From: Tritrichomonas musculus
Lineage: Eukaryota > Parabasalia > Tritrichomonadida > Tritrichomonadidae
Direction of reading: 5' to 3'
Assembly: GCA_039105265.1 (NCBI GenBank)
Contig: JAPFFF010000010.1
Span: 4,960,001 to 5,024,000 of the forward strand
DNA: 64,000 nt
Shown here: positions 20,870 to 31,924 of the stretch, in pieces
Position numbering within the stretch: position 1 is the stretch's first letter
Layout: every line of letters starts with the position of its first letter
Position numbers and translations under genes: made by a program
The notes under the pieces: generated by a model
What the model saw: only the letters and a program-made list of their open reading frames with translations
Database searches by the model: none
Told to the model about the DNA's origin: nothing

Positions 20870-22430
20870 TTTATTAAATTTCTACCGTTCTTCCCTCATT
20901 CAAAATATGGCGTACGTTAAATATAATCTTTATTGATTTGAATACTTATATGGTCGTTTTTCAATTTTTTTATTTTAAAATCTGAAATATATATATATAT
21001 ATATATAAAAGATAAAGTATTAGCCTTTTTAAGAAACATTTTGTTGATGAATAATCTGCAAATTTTAAACAAAATCATAATTATGAATGATACACGATAG
21101 GTGTAAGGATGTACATCGTTTTTAATTATGATTTTCTTTTGAGACCTTGGTGTATCAAAAACAAATATTTCATGAGTACACAATAATGGAAATGAAATAA
21201 TTATTAATATTTTCTCTTTTTACATTTTTTTGATATTTCTCCGTAGTAACATCATTGTATATTTATATATAGAAAACAATGAAATGAGTTTTGTAGTCTC
21301 AAATTGCTTATTTAACAATTTTCTATTCAATTTTTATTTATTCTACAAAAACTGGTGGGTGAACTCTTGATCAAATGATTAATATTTATTCTTTATCAGA
21401 CAAAGAATATATGATAAATGTATTAGAAAAATAGGGAGGTCAACCGCTCAACCGTTGTCATAAAATTGAGAGAAATAAAAAATCTAAAGATCAATGCAAA
21501 ATAAATTATTAAATAAATATAGCAGTATTTATGAATAATAAAAAATTGCATTAAAAAAAATATCCTTTATTTTGCCAGGAGTTAGAAGAGATCAAAGTTT
21601 TGATGACATGTGATATAAATTACATTTTTTACTTATTAAAAATCATTATAAAAGGACATTAATTGATATAATTTTGGATTTAAACTCCTTATGATCAACC
21701 AAATATTCAATTTTATTCTATAAAACCCTCATAAAATTATTAAAAAACATTAAATGAAAGTTATTTTCAAAGATTTATTATTTCTCCTCATGAAAAACAA
21801 AAATTGAAGAAAAATAGCCATAAACATCTATTAAGAAATGGTCAAACAATCAAAAGTAAGCAAACATTTATTACTTTTTTTTTTTTTGAAATATATATCA
21901 ATAATTTTATGAAATAACACTACGTTTAACTGTTAAAGTTTCATTTATTGTAATATATAAATAAATAATTCCTAACAAATTTCATATTTTAATATATTAA
22001 AATTTTTTTTGATTTAATTCTTCATTGTAGAGATATCATTTTTTGGGTTTTTTTATAATTTATTTAATTTATTTCATATTTTATAATTATAATTTATATA
22101 AATATTTTGCACTATATTATTTAATTCATAAGATATTGTGGCTTGAAAGAGAATTCTGGTTATATGAAAAAGTGGAAATTTTCAAATTTTTTGATTGAAT
22201 TTTTATTTCTTATATAATACCTGGCAAAATAAGCGAATTTTAAATTTGAGCATACAGATATATATTACTATGTATACATAGTAAAGAATTAGAATAATTA
22301 TTTTATTTAATCAAATCTTTATAAAAATAATTTTTTTAACTTTTTTTGGCGGTTAACCCCTCTATTTATTGAATTTATGCCATATGTTTTTGTGCCACAA
22401 ATTTTATTGAGATTTTCTATTATCTTTTTG
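20870..22430. other. divergent intergenic region with microsatellite and palindrome
   Basis: Lies between a minus- and a plus-strand gene, so it should hold both promoters. It contains an (AT)10 microsatellite at 20987-21007 and a perfect 20-base palindrome at 22265-22284 (TTACTATGTA and its complement). An in-frame upstream ATG at 22377 belongs to this stretch; see the next gene. No clear Initiator is seen. Confidence 0.5.
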
Positions 22431-25400
22431 ATGGATATGCAAACTTTTATAAAACAACGCAAGGAAATGTATAATGAACTTCAGTTCTTTCTTGATAACT
22501 CAAATGAAGATTTTTTGGATCATCAAAATTATATCGATTATCTTAAAAATAATGTTACTTTAAATAAAAGCGAAGATTTATTAGAATTACTTCGATTATT
22601 AACAAAAATATCCAATAATCATCATCGTTCACATAAATTTATTGAAAAAATTGAGCAAATTCTTCTTTTTTTGAAAGATAAAATTAATCAATTTCTTTCT
22701 CCAGAAGAAGTAATTAGTATTTTTCAAAAAAATAAAAAAGTATTATTTTATGTTCAAAATTACATATTAAATTTTTCAGAAAACAAAAGACGACAAGATG
22801 ATATATGTAAAATAAAATTTAAAAAAAAGAAAAAAAAAGAAGAAAAAACCAAAAATAAAATTATCATTGATGATGTAGATTACATTAAAAAAATGCAAAT
22901 TGGTGAAAATGACTCAAAAATTTGTTATTTAATTCGCGAAAATTTAGCTAAAGAGTTTATTTCGTATACAAATCAAATAAACTTAAATCTTTCATCTACT
23001 ATTGAACCATCGAAATTTGAAACAAATGATTTTCTTCTTTACAAAAGCCCAACTTTAATTGAATATGCAGCCTTTTTCGGATCAATTGAGATATTTCAAT
23101 ACTTAATTATGAACCAAGTTGATTTGAGGCCATCTTTATGGCTTTATGCAATTCATTCGAACAATGCAGAATTATTTAATTTACTCAAAAAATATGATGT
23201 TCCAATTGATCAAATAAAATACGAAGACTTGCTTGAAGAATCAATAAAATGTCATCATAATGCTTTTGCAGATTATTTTCTTGTCAATTTTCTTGATAAT
23301 GATAAAAATATAGAAATAAAAACTTTTATTTTGGGAATCAACTATTCGAATTATTATTTCTTCCCTGACGAAATAAATGAAAGCCATGTAAAAGCTTTTT
23401 ATACTTCTTGTAAACAAGGATTTTTGTCTTTTGTTGAAATTTTTATCGACGAAATGAAGCAATATATAGATCCAGATGAATTATTACATGTTGTTAAAGA
23501 AAGTGAAAATTGCGCTTTAATCAACATATTATTGAAAAGTGGGTATGTAGGTTTTGAAATATTTCACAATTGGGAAATATTAAAAGAGATATCGACTCCT
23601 TCATTTATTGAAACAATTGAAAAAATGTCATTTATGAATTGTACTTCGTTAACACATGTAACAATCCATTCAAATGTAACCAAAATTGGTTCATCTTCAT
23701 TTAAAAATTGTGAGAATTTAATTGAAATTGATTTTGGAAAAGAATCAAAATTAGAAGTATTTGAAGACTCTTTATTTCAAAATTGCACATCGCTAGTGAA
23801 TATACAAATACCTTCATCTGTGATTTCAATTGGCGATTATTGCTTCTGTAATTGTGCACTGAAACAAATAACAATTCCTTCATCTGTAACTTGTATTGGA
23901 AAAAATGCTTTTAAAGAATGTAAATACTTAGCTCAAGTAATAATTTTATCATCTGCAATATCAATTGGACATAATTGTTTCAGTAAATGTTCATCATTGG
24001 AACAAGTAGCTTCAATTGATAAATATTCTTTTAAAGAATGTGAATCATTAAATCAGATAACAATTCTTCCTAAGTTAAAAACAATTGAACAAGGATGTTT
24101 TATTAGATGTTTGTCATTGACATATGTAATAATTCCTTCCTCAGTTACTTCTATAGAAAATGAAGCATTTAGAGGATGTTCATCATTAAAAGAAATTACA
24201 ATCCCTTCTTCAGTTACTTCAATTGGATCTTATTCTTTTTTCGAATGTTTATCTCTTGCTAAAATTGAAATATCTTCCTCAGTGATTGAAATAAAGAAAT
24301 GCTCTTTTTCTTTATGTATTTCTCTTGAAACCATATCTTTTTCTTCTCCTTCTTCCTTAAAAATAATAAGTGAAGGATCGTTTTTTGGTTGCTCATCATT
24401 AAAAGAGATATCATTTCCTAATTCAGTGATAGATATTGGAGAATATGCATTTGCTGACTGCTCTTCATTGGCGCAAATATCTTTTGAAAATTCATCATCT
24501 GAGGTTAAAATTAGGAGATACGCTTTTACCAATTGTCCTGCTTTCAATCAATCTTTTATTCAATCCCATCAATTCCTTGAGTTTGAAAAAGATGTTTTTT
24601 TAAATTTAGAGAAATTCGAAAAACATAATATTAAAACTAATACATGGCCTATATCTACTCTTGACATTTTTAAAGTAGTTAACAAAGAAACAGGCGAAGC
24701 CTTTGTTATCAAAACCTATTCGTCAAATATTTTTAATGATTTATCAAGTTTTCTGTGTTGTATCCAAATATTCAATTCTAACAATTCTGGATTTGTGAAA
24801 ATTCACAATTTTCATATATTACAATCTGATTTTTTATACGATGACGATGTTCTAAATAAATTTGTCAAAGAAGGCGTGAAATATATATTGATCTGTGAAT
24901 ATATGGCAAATGATAATATAGAATTTATAACTTATAATTATCTTAATTCAGGAAGGCATAAAATAATGAATCGGACAATTCAGAGTAAAATAATATATGG
25001 CATTGCTGCACAAATGCAATACCTTCATGAAAATCATATTATTTTGCAAAATTTATCAATGTCTAATATATATCTTGACGATAATCATGAACCTAAAATC
25101 GGATCTTTTTCAAATGCTGTATTTTTTGCTAAACCTCTTGAAAATACATCTGGTATCAAAACACCATCTATTTATCAAGCACCTGAAATTTATTTCTGCG
25201 ATGGTAAAACGTATGATCAATCAATTGATGTTTATGCGTATGGTATATTATTAATTAGAATTCTTTCACATAGTTCACATTTTGATCATGATTACATTAA
25301 TAAGTATATTTCATTAACACAAATTAATAGTTTCAAAAGCGAGGCATATATTCCTTATTATTATAGTGAATTAATAAATGAATGCTTGATTGACATACCA

Positions 25401-25673
25401 GAAAAAAGGCCAACATTTGAAAAGTTAACTGAATTTCTCAAAAATGAATTATATGAGCTAGATGGAAATCAATATTTTGGAAACTTAGAAGTATTGCATA
25501 ATTATATAAATAGGATTGATAAATTTAATAATAACAATGAATGTGAATTTTTAATGGAAAAGTTTAATGATAATAATAACGATTTTCCAACACATTATTC
25601 TGATGGATGCTTATCTGATGGATGCTATTTTGATGGATGCTTATCTGATGGTGATATAATGGATATTGAATAA
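22431..25673 (+). CDS. DUF3447 + BspA-like LRR + pseudokinase fusion protein
   Basis: Three-part intracellular protein of about 1080 residues. Residues 1-370 are the DUF3447/ankyrin-like module (KQRKEMYNELQFFLDNS, ENDSKICYLIRENL, TLIEYAAFFGSIEIFQYL). About 14 BspA-type leucine-rich repeats follow (about 390-715). A protein-kinase fold lies at about 736-1010. The ATP lysine is kept (FVIKTY), but the HRD-x-K-x-x-N loop reads LQNLSMSN and the DFG position reads GSFS, so catalytic Asp and Lys are lost: a pseudokinase. YQAPEIY and SIDVYAYGILL keep the fold. The tail has a repeated SDGC/FDGC motif. I prefer the ATG at 22431 because paralogues begin with this helix. The upstream ATG at 22377 would add 18 hydrophobic residues. 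Confidence 0.8.
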   Translation: MDMQTFIKQRKEMYNELQFFLDNSNEDFLDHQNYIDYLKNNVTLNKSEDLLELLRLLTKISNNHHRSHKFIEKIEQILLFLKDKINQFLSPEEVISIFQKNKKVLFYVQNYILNFSENKRRQDDICKIKFKKKKKKEEKTKNKIIIDDVDYIKKMQIGENDSKICYLIRENLAKEFISYTNQINLNLSSTIEPSKFETNDFLLYKSPTLIEYAAFFGSIEIFQYLIMNQVDLRPSLWLYAIHSNNAELFNLLKKYDVPIDQIKYEDLLEESIKCHHNAFADYFLVNFLDNDKNIEIKTFILGINYSNYYFFPDEINESHVKAFYTSCKQGFLSFVEIFIDEMKQYIDPDELLHVVKESENCALINILLKSGYVGFEIFHNWEILKEISTPSFIETIEKMSFMNCTSLTHVTIHSNVTKIGSSSFKNCENLIEIDFGKESKLEVFEDSLFQNCTSLVNIQIPSSVISIGDYCFCNCALKQITIPSSVTCIGKNAFKECKYLAQVIILSSAISIGHNCFSKCSSLEQVASIDKYSFKECESLNQITILPKLKTIEQGCFIRCLSLTYVIIPSSVTSIENEAFRGCSSLKEITIPSSVTSIGSYSFFECLSLAKIEISSSVIEIKKCSFSLCISLETISFSSPSSLKIISEGSFFGCSSLKEISFPNSVIDIGEYAFADCSSLAQISFENSSSEVKIRRYAFTNCPAFNQSFIQSHQFLEFEKDVFLNLEKFEKHNIKTNTWPISTLDIFKVVNKETGEAFVIKTYSSNIFNDLSSFLCCIQIFNSNNSGFVKIHNFHILQSDFLYDDDVLNKFVKEGVKYILICEYMANDNIEFITYNYLNSGRHKIMNRTIQSKIIYGIAAQMQYLHENHIILQNLSMSNIYLDDNHEPKIGSFSNAVFFAKPLENTSGIKTPSIYQAPEIYFCDGKTYDQSIDVYAYGILLIRILSHSSHFDHDYINKYISLTQINSFKSEAYIPYYYSELINECLIDIPEKRPTFEKLTEFLKNELYELDGNQYFGNLEVLHNYINRIDKFNNNNECEFLMEKFNDNNNDFPTHYSDGCLSDGCYFDGCLSDGDIMDIE

Positions 25674-26534
25674 AGTTTGAGAAGATTTTACAATCTCTCA
25701 ATATTGAAAGCTGATAAAATCAATGAGGATTTTTAATAAAAATAAAATTTGATAATTCATATGCCGTTTTTTTATTAATTTTAAATATAATCTGTAAATA
25801 TTTGGAAAAACTGATTTGAAAGGACTGTTATAGATTAATTTTTGCTTTCTATCGTCGACTAATTTTGACTGGACGAGTCACTTTTTGAATAAGTTTGGCA
25901 ATTTGATTAAATTTTTTTAAAACAATTAAACAAAATGGCATCAAAATGCATAATAAAATATGAGATTAAAATTTAAGAATGAATTAAAAAATGATGTTTA
26001 CTAGAAAAACTTAGAATTTGAAAAAATATTATTTGTTTAAATTGGCAAAATCAAAGATTTAAATGAAGACAAAAGTTCTTTATTATTTTATTGCCTGTTT
26101 CCTGTATTTTTATAACTTAGTTTATCTTTTAGCTCTATATTAGTTAATTAAATATTATTAATTTGGAAAAAAAAAATGAACAAAAGCATGTTTTATCGTG
26201 AAAGTTGCGCAAAATATTTTTTTCCAAAAAAATGGTTAGTTGAAGCATTTGACAACACAAATGGTGCTATGCCATTTTTTCTCTAATCAAGTTCTATCAA
26301 AACAAGCTTTTAAAATTCAAGAAATGAATACAAAACTAGAAACAGAAGACCAGATATTGCAGAAACCAATGCAAAAAAAAAAAAAAAAAAAAAAGCATAT
26401 ATCAATATTAGTTGATTTAAGTGCAAGTTTTTTTGGAACTTTTTCAATGATTAAATTTTTAAAATAGCAAAAACCTCATTTTGATAAGTCAATTAAAATT
26501 TTAAAAAATTGCCAAAAATTTTTTATTTTCCAAA
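25674..26534. other. intergenic, homopolymer tract, no gene seen
   Basis: AT-rich spacer between two related plus-strand genes. An A-run of about 20 near 26370-26391 drives a spurious lysine-rich reading frame. Nothing else is supported. Confidence 0.5.
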
Positions 26535-28655
26535 ATGGAAATAAAAGTTCATGTCTCAAAAATGAAAGAGTTATATTCAGCTTTTATTAATTTTATAGAA
26601 GCAACTGATGGTTATCAGGATGAATATGGTTCTTTCATTCAAGTTTTGGAGAACCAAGGAATTTTAAAAAATCCAGTATTAACTTTAGATTTACATCGTT
26701 TGATATCAAGTGTAGAAGAAAATCATCAAAGAACATCAGATTTTTATGAAAAAATTGAACAAATAATTCAATATGTTTTCAAAAATAGCAAAACATCTTT
26801 TTCTAATTCGGAAATATTTCAAATTTATAAAGCTGGTAAGCGAATTCTTCTTCTTCTTTTAGAAAAGAAATACCTTATTCCTAACGAATCAATCATTTCT
26901 CAAATTCTTGAAGAGGATTGGGGAAAATATTGTTACTATTTGTATTCAGCGATCAAACAATGTCTTAGTAAAGACCAACAAACAAAAATTGAATCCGATA
27001 TTAAAAATAAATTCAATGAAGATATTGAATCATTTGCCAATAAATGTCGGATAGGAGAGAATGATTCCTATATATGCTATTTAATTCGTCAAGACATGAT
27101 CGAAGACTTTGTTACCTATTATCATCAATCAAATATAAATCTTTCATGCCAAATTACACCATCAATATTTGAAAGCCATTCATTTTTGATTGATAAAACG
27201 CCAACTTTAATTGAATATGCCACTTTTTTTGGATCAATTAATATTATTAAATTTTTGAAATTTAATGAAGTTTATATTGATAATGAACTATGGCATTATG
27301 CGATTCATTCAAATGATCCAGAATTAATTCACTTTTGTGAAGAAAACCATATTTTGAAAAATGATGCAAATTATGTCAATATTTTGAGAGAATCAATTCA
27401 TTGTCATCATAACAATATTTATGATTATGTAAGAAGTTATTTGATATCTCAAAAAAGAGATCAAATTTATAATGATGTTTTCGACTCTTACATTAAAAGC
27501 ACATATAATTACATGTTTTATCCTGAAGATATTGAAAGCATGATTTCCAAGACCAAAAAATATTATTATGGCTTTAATATCTGTGATTTGTGCTCCTCTT
27601 TAACAACTGTAACAATTCCTGAATCTGTCACCGAGATTGGAAGAGGAGCTTTTTACAACTGTTCATCTTTAATTGAGATAAAAATTCCTCCTTCCGTGAA
27701 AAGAATTGAAAACCATGCTTTTGGCGAATGTTCATCTCTTGTTAAAATTGATATTCCTAATTCTGTAACCCATATGGAAGATGATATTTTCAAAGATTTC
27801 TCATCATTGGAAGAAATAACAATTCCTTCGGGCATAAAATCAATTGGCGATAGTTTTTGTGATGGATGTTCATCATTGGAAAAAGTGACGATTTCTTCTT
27901 CTGTGAAATCAATTGGAAATTCTGCGTTTCTTAATTGTTCGTCATTAAAAAGCGTTGAAATTCCTTCATCTGTTAGGAAAATTGATTATTTTGCGTTCAG
28001 CGGATGTTCGTCGTTGACTACAATTGAAATTCCTTCTTCTATAAAATCTATTGAACAAGGCACATTCAAAGGATGCAAATCACTGGTTCAAATAATTTTC
28101 CCCCCAAATGTGACATCAATTGGAAACAATGCTTTTGAAGGATGCTCATCATTGGCAGAAGTATCAATTCCGTCTACTGTAAAAAAAATTGGAAATTTTG
28201 TTTTTGCTAGCTGTTCTTCTTTGACAAAAACAACAATTCCTCGCGATGTTGATTACTTTGGTTTTGGCGTTTTTAACGGTTGCTTAAAATTAGTAAAAAT
28301 TACAATCTTTCCTGATCAAGAAATGAGTTATCTACTTAATGAAACTGAATCAGCAAATGATACTCTTCTTTGGGTTAATTCACAATTTGATATGAAAGCA
28401 CTTCCTTCTTCAATTACTTATATTCAATCATACGCATTAAATAATTGTTCACAAATGACGCATTTTTCTGTTCCTCCATCAGTAAAATATACTGAATCAC
28501 ATGCGTTCAATGGATGCTCTTCATTGACTCAAGTTTCAATTCCTTCTTCTGTAATTTCAGTTGGAAAAAGTGCATTTGATGGAATTAAACACTTGAAATC
28601 ATTGGCGATATTGAAGTCATTCATAATTGTATGTTTTGTGAATGTTCGGATTTGA
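26535..28655 (+). CDS. DUF3447 + BspA-like LRR protein, 5' part (frameshifted)
   Basis: N-terminal 706 residues of a DUF3447/LRR protein. The DUF3447 module occupies about residues 1-345 (KMKELYSAFINFIEA, NDSYICYLIRQDMIEDFV, TLIEYATFFGSINIIKFL). About a dozen leucine-rich repeats then follow in the pattern IPSSVKSIGxxAFxxCSSL. The last ~20 residues (SLAILKSFIIVCFVNVRI) do not fit the repeat pattern. A one-base shift near 28590-28592 would restore LEIIGDIEVIHN, which matches a sister repeat LEIIGDIGYIPE near 28930. This piece and the frame at 28631-29671 are therefore one original gene of about 1045 residues. It may be a young pseudogene or a sequencing error. It is a tandem paralogue of the gene at 22431 but lacks the kinase part. 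Confidence 0.75.
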   Translation: MEIKVHVSKMKELYSAFINFIEATDGYQDEYGSFIQVLENQGILKNPVLTLDLHRLISSVEENHQRTSDFYEKIEQIIQYVFKNSKTSFSNSEIFQIYKAGKRILLLLLEKKYLIPNESIISQILEEDWGKYCYYLYSAIKQCLSKDQQTKIESDIKNKFNEDIESFANKCRIGENDSYICYLIRQDMIEDFVTYYHQSNINLSCQITPSIFESHSFLIDKTPTLIEYATFFGSINIIKFLKFNEVYIDNELWHYAIHSNDPELIHFCEENHILKNDANYVNILRESIHCHHNNIYDYVRSYLISQKRDQIYNDVFDSYIKSTYNYMFYPEDIESMISKTKKYYYGFNICDLCSSLTTVTIPESVTEIGRGAFYNCSSLIEIKIPPSVKRIENHAFGECSSLVKIDIPNSVTHMEDDIFKDFSSLEEITIPSGIKSIGDSFCDGCSSLEKVTISSSVKSIGNSAFLNCSSLKSVEIPSSVRKIDYFAFSGCSSLTTIEIPSSIKSIEQGTFKGCKSLVQIIFPPNVTSIGNNAFEGCSSLAEVSIPSTVKKIGNFVFASCSSLTKTTIPRDVDYFGFGVFNGCLKLVKITIFPDQEMSYLLNETESANDTLLWVNSQFDMKALPSSITYIQSYALNNCSQMTHFSVPPSVKYTESHAFNGCSSLTQVSIPSSVISVGKSAFDGIKHLKSLAILKSFIIVCFVNVRI

Positions 28656-29671
28656 CACAAGTTAAACTTCCTTCACACGTGACTTCGATTGGAAACAATG
28701 CATTTAAAGGATGTTCATCATTACAAGAAATAACAATTCCTTCTTTGGTGAAGGAGATAAAATCATTTGCTTTCTCTGGATGCTCTTTATTGACACAGAT
28801 CATTATCCCTTCTTCGGTAAAATCGATTGAATCATATGCATTCTCTGGATGTTTCTCATTGACTACAATTTCAATTAATTCTTCTCTAACTTCAATTGGA
28901 CAAAATGTATTTGATGGAGTTCAATCGCTTGAAATTATTGGCGATATTGGATACATTCCTGAATCTATGTTTCTTGAATGTCAATCTTTGACAAAAATTA
29001 AGCTTTCTTCACGTATAACTTCAATTGATAGTCAAGCATTTGATGGATGCACATCTTTGACACAAGTAACGATTCCTATTTATGCCACTACAATTGGAAA
29101 GAGTGCATTTAATAACTGTTCATCGTTAGCACAAATAACGATTCCTTCTTCTGTAAAATCCATTGAATCATTTGCCTTTAGTGGATGCAGTTCATTAACA
29201 CAAGTGACAATTCCTTCTTCTGTAAAATCCATCGGATCATCTGCCTTTAGTGAATGCAGTTCGTTAACACAAATCACGCTCCCTTCTTCTATTGAATCTA
29301 TTGAACCATATGTGTTTTACCAATGCAGTTCGTTAACGCAAGTGACAATTCCTTCCTCTGTAAAGATAATCAAATCTTTTGCTTTTTGTAAATGCTTTTC
29401 ATTGTCACAAATCACAATTCCTTCTTCTGTGGAAATTATTCAATTATCTGCGTTTGACGGATGTTCTTCATTGACGCATGTAACAATTCCTTTTTCTGTT
29501 CAGTCAATTGAAGAATCCGCCTTCGCCAATTGTTCATCTTTGACGCAATTCCATATTCCTTGTTTTTTGCATTTGGATAAATGGAAAGTCTTCAAAGGGG
29601 TCTCACAAAATGTTACAGTAATAAGAGATACTGTAAATCATGATCATGATGATGACAACCAAAACGGATAA
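28631..29671 (+). CDS. BspA-like LRR protein, 3' part of the frameshifted gene
   Basis: 346 residues made of about 14 BspA-type repeats (ITIPSSVKSIESFAFSGCSSL and close variants). Many adjacent repeats are nearly identical at the DNA level around 29150-29340, a sign of recent repeat expansion. The frame overlaps the end of the preceding 706-residue frame by 25 bases and continues its repeat series, so its apparent ATG at 28631 is an internal codon of the original gene. It ends in an acidic, His/Asp-rich tail (NHDHDDDNQNG) without a membrane anchor, so an intracellular location is likely. Confidence 0.7.
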   Translation: MFCECSDLTQVKLPSHVTSIGNNAFKGCSSLQEITIPSLVKEIKSFAFSGCSLLTQIIIPSSVKSIESYAFSGCFSLTTISINSSLTSIGQNVFDGVQSLEIIGDIGYIPESMFLECQSLTKIKLSSRITSIDSQAFDGCTSLTQVTIPIYATTIGKSAFNNCSSLAQITIPSSVKSIESFAFSGCSSLTQVTIPSSVKSIGSSAFSECSSLTQITLPSSIESIEPYVFYQCSSLTQVTIPSSVKIIKSFAFCKCFSLSQITIPSSVEIIQLSAFDGCSSLTHVTIPFSVQSIEESAFANCSSLTQFHIPCFLHLDKWKVFKGVSQNVTVIRDTVNHDHDDDNQNG

Positions 29672-29800
29672 TTATTATTTTGATTAATTAATAAACATTT
29701 TACTACTATAAAATCATAATTACAATATGGTATAAACAGTTCCAAAATTTCATTCTATTAAATATAACCTTTATTATTTTTTTCAAGATTTTTAATTTTA

Positions 29801-29976
29801 TTCCAGGATAACCGTTTTTTTAATTCATATAAAAAGTTCATATTTTGATTTAAAATTTATAATTTTAATTATAATCCCCTTATGATTGATCGTTTTTAAT
29901 TCAATTTTTTGAATTATATTTTGGTGGATAATCGGCATAGTTAAATATTAAACCATTTTAAACGGTTATCCTGGAA
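29801..29976. mobile_element. TA-flanked MITE-like element
   Basis: TTCCAGGATAACCGTTT at the left end is repeated as its exact reverse complement at the right end. TA stands directly outside both ends. Counting flanks, the perfect inverted repeat is 22 bases (29796-29817 and 29960-29981). The element is 176 bases, non-coding and AT-rich, as expected for a Tc1/mariner-derived MITE. Confidence 0.55.
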
Positions 29977-30440
29977 TAAAATAAACATCCTGGAATTAAA
30001 TAACAAACGTCATAAATATTACTAAATGAAAATTTTGACTTTAAAAAATTTTTTGGGTTATCATTTTTTTTTCCTCAACTTTTTCATAGGAAAAAATAAA
30101 ATAGTTATATCTTAATAAAAAAAGATAAAATAGTATTCATTTTAAATGAATTAAAATTTATATTATTAACAATATGTATATATTAAATAATTGATTAATT
30201 TACAATATTGGTTAATAAAAAATTGCAAATGATTTTAATCAAAAACGATATTTAATATTTTTATCAGATTCAGAATTTTTGAAAAGTGATTAAGATGAGT
30301 TAAGAGATTGGAATCATAACACCTAATATTATGGCCCCCAAATCATTTAACAGAGATTTATACAATTTTTCTGTTGATGCCTGGTCATATAAAATGATTG
30401 TATTTATTATTTATGTCACATGTTTTTGAAGGTAAATATT

Positions 30441-31821
30441 CTTCATTCTCATTAATTGTATGGTAAATAAACATAAATAAAAACATCTTCATTCAAAAAC
30501 TATGTTTCAACTATTCAAGATAATCCGGCATAGTGAAAAAACAGAATTTAAGCATGAGCCAGATTGGAACCTAAAAAAGAAATGTTGTAAACGAAACATT
30601 AAAAAAAAAATACTTACATTTTAGTAAATTTCTACAATTCTTAAAGATTATATATATGGAATAGATGATAACTGATATAAATTAGCTTCATGAATATCAG
30701 AGATATATTGATATTTGTTAGTTATATTTTTATTTCCTATTAAATATTTTTGATTGAATATAAAAAATATAACATATTGTAGTACGATAAAACTTATTGT
30801 GCATATTGTTCAAACAATTCACTGATTATTAATTATCAATTATTATTTTGTATCATAAAACTGTAACCTGGTATAACATGATAAAGAGTGGTCAAAATTA
30901 TGACAAAATTATCATTTAAAAAAAATTCAATAAATAGAATCAATCAATTGAATTTAAGGCGTTTAGGAAATAGAATTGTTTTTTTAGGAAATAAAAATTT
31001 TTTTTTAGGAAATAGATTTTTTTGATGACAAAGGAGTATATACCTTATTTTATTATTACAAATAGTTATATATCTGATAATAAATATAACTATGATGATT
31101 ATTTTAATAAATAATATTCTAAGATACATAAAATATTAGATTTTCATAAAATTTTATTTTTCTAATTAAAAAGCTGATGTTTGCTTAATTAAACATCATA
31201 AAATATTCATTTTTATAAGTTTTGCTAATATTTATTGAAAAAAAAATAATTAGTTAAAATTAAAAGAAAAAATGGAACAACAAGGCAAACAAGCATAATA
31301 ATAATTTATAAAATTTTCAAATATGAAAGTATAATATATCTGTTTTTTAAAACAGGTAATATTAGTATTAAATTTAAAAAAAAATCTAGAACTGTTCTCA
31401 TTCACTTGGAAAAATTATCAGATATAATGATAAAAAAGTTTATAGTCACATCAACATGAAAATATGATCAAACGTCAAAGTTGAAATATTGTTGAAATAT
31501 TTGAAGTTTTCTAAAAAATTGATGTAAAGGCTTAATTCTTCTTTCACAATCTGAAATATCGATATACATTCATTTGAAACAAGATTTTTTTGAAATTATT
31601 CTTCTTATGCATAGAAATATCATATCTGAACTTTTAAAAAAATTTACAGATCATATTGTATTCAATTTCCAAAAAAAAATTTATCGGCTTTGTAAACCAT
31701 TCAAATTTTACTATTTCCTAAAAAAAATTTTTTATTTCCTAAACTGCTGTACTTCTGAAAAAATGAATATTCTGAAACATAAATAAAAACTTCTTCATTC
31801 TCATTAATTCTATGGTAAATA
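30441..31821. repeat. split direct repeat and inverted TTTAGGAAATA blocks
   Basis: A unit of about 44 bases is complete at 31778-31821. At 30441-30493 the tail of one copy is followed by the head of another. The copies differ at one or two positions. Between them lie inverted blocks at about 30982-31015 and 31711-31743. This could be a short tandem array split by an inserted element, but its borders are not clear. Confidence 0.35.
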
Positions 31822-31924
31822 TAAAAAATTTTGATTTATTTGCAAAATTAAATGTTCTTTGCTGTTATTTATTCTAAAAAAAAGTTTGATTGTTATAATG
31901 AAATATCCTTTATTTAAATCTAAT

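Larger units (their letters stand above)
29672..31924. other. 2.2-kb intergenic region with several repeat patches
   Basis: No gene is supported. The stretch holds a TA-flanked MITE-like element (29801-29976), an inverted pair of TTTAGGAAATA-containing blocks (about 30982-31015 and 31711-31743) and a direct repeat (30441-30493 and 31778-31821). It looks like a landing zone for small non-coding elements. Confidence 0.5.

Noticed and set aside
20917-21183. 88-residue minus-strand frame
   Set aside because: Part of it is the (AT)10 microsatellite and the rest has no family resemblance.
26240-26467. 75-residue plus-strand frame
   Set aside because: Contains a lysine run from an A-tract; no domain seen.
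30441-31821. Direct repeats as LTRs of a retroelement
   Set aside because: Repeats are under 50 bases, unevenly arranged, and nothing coding lies between them.
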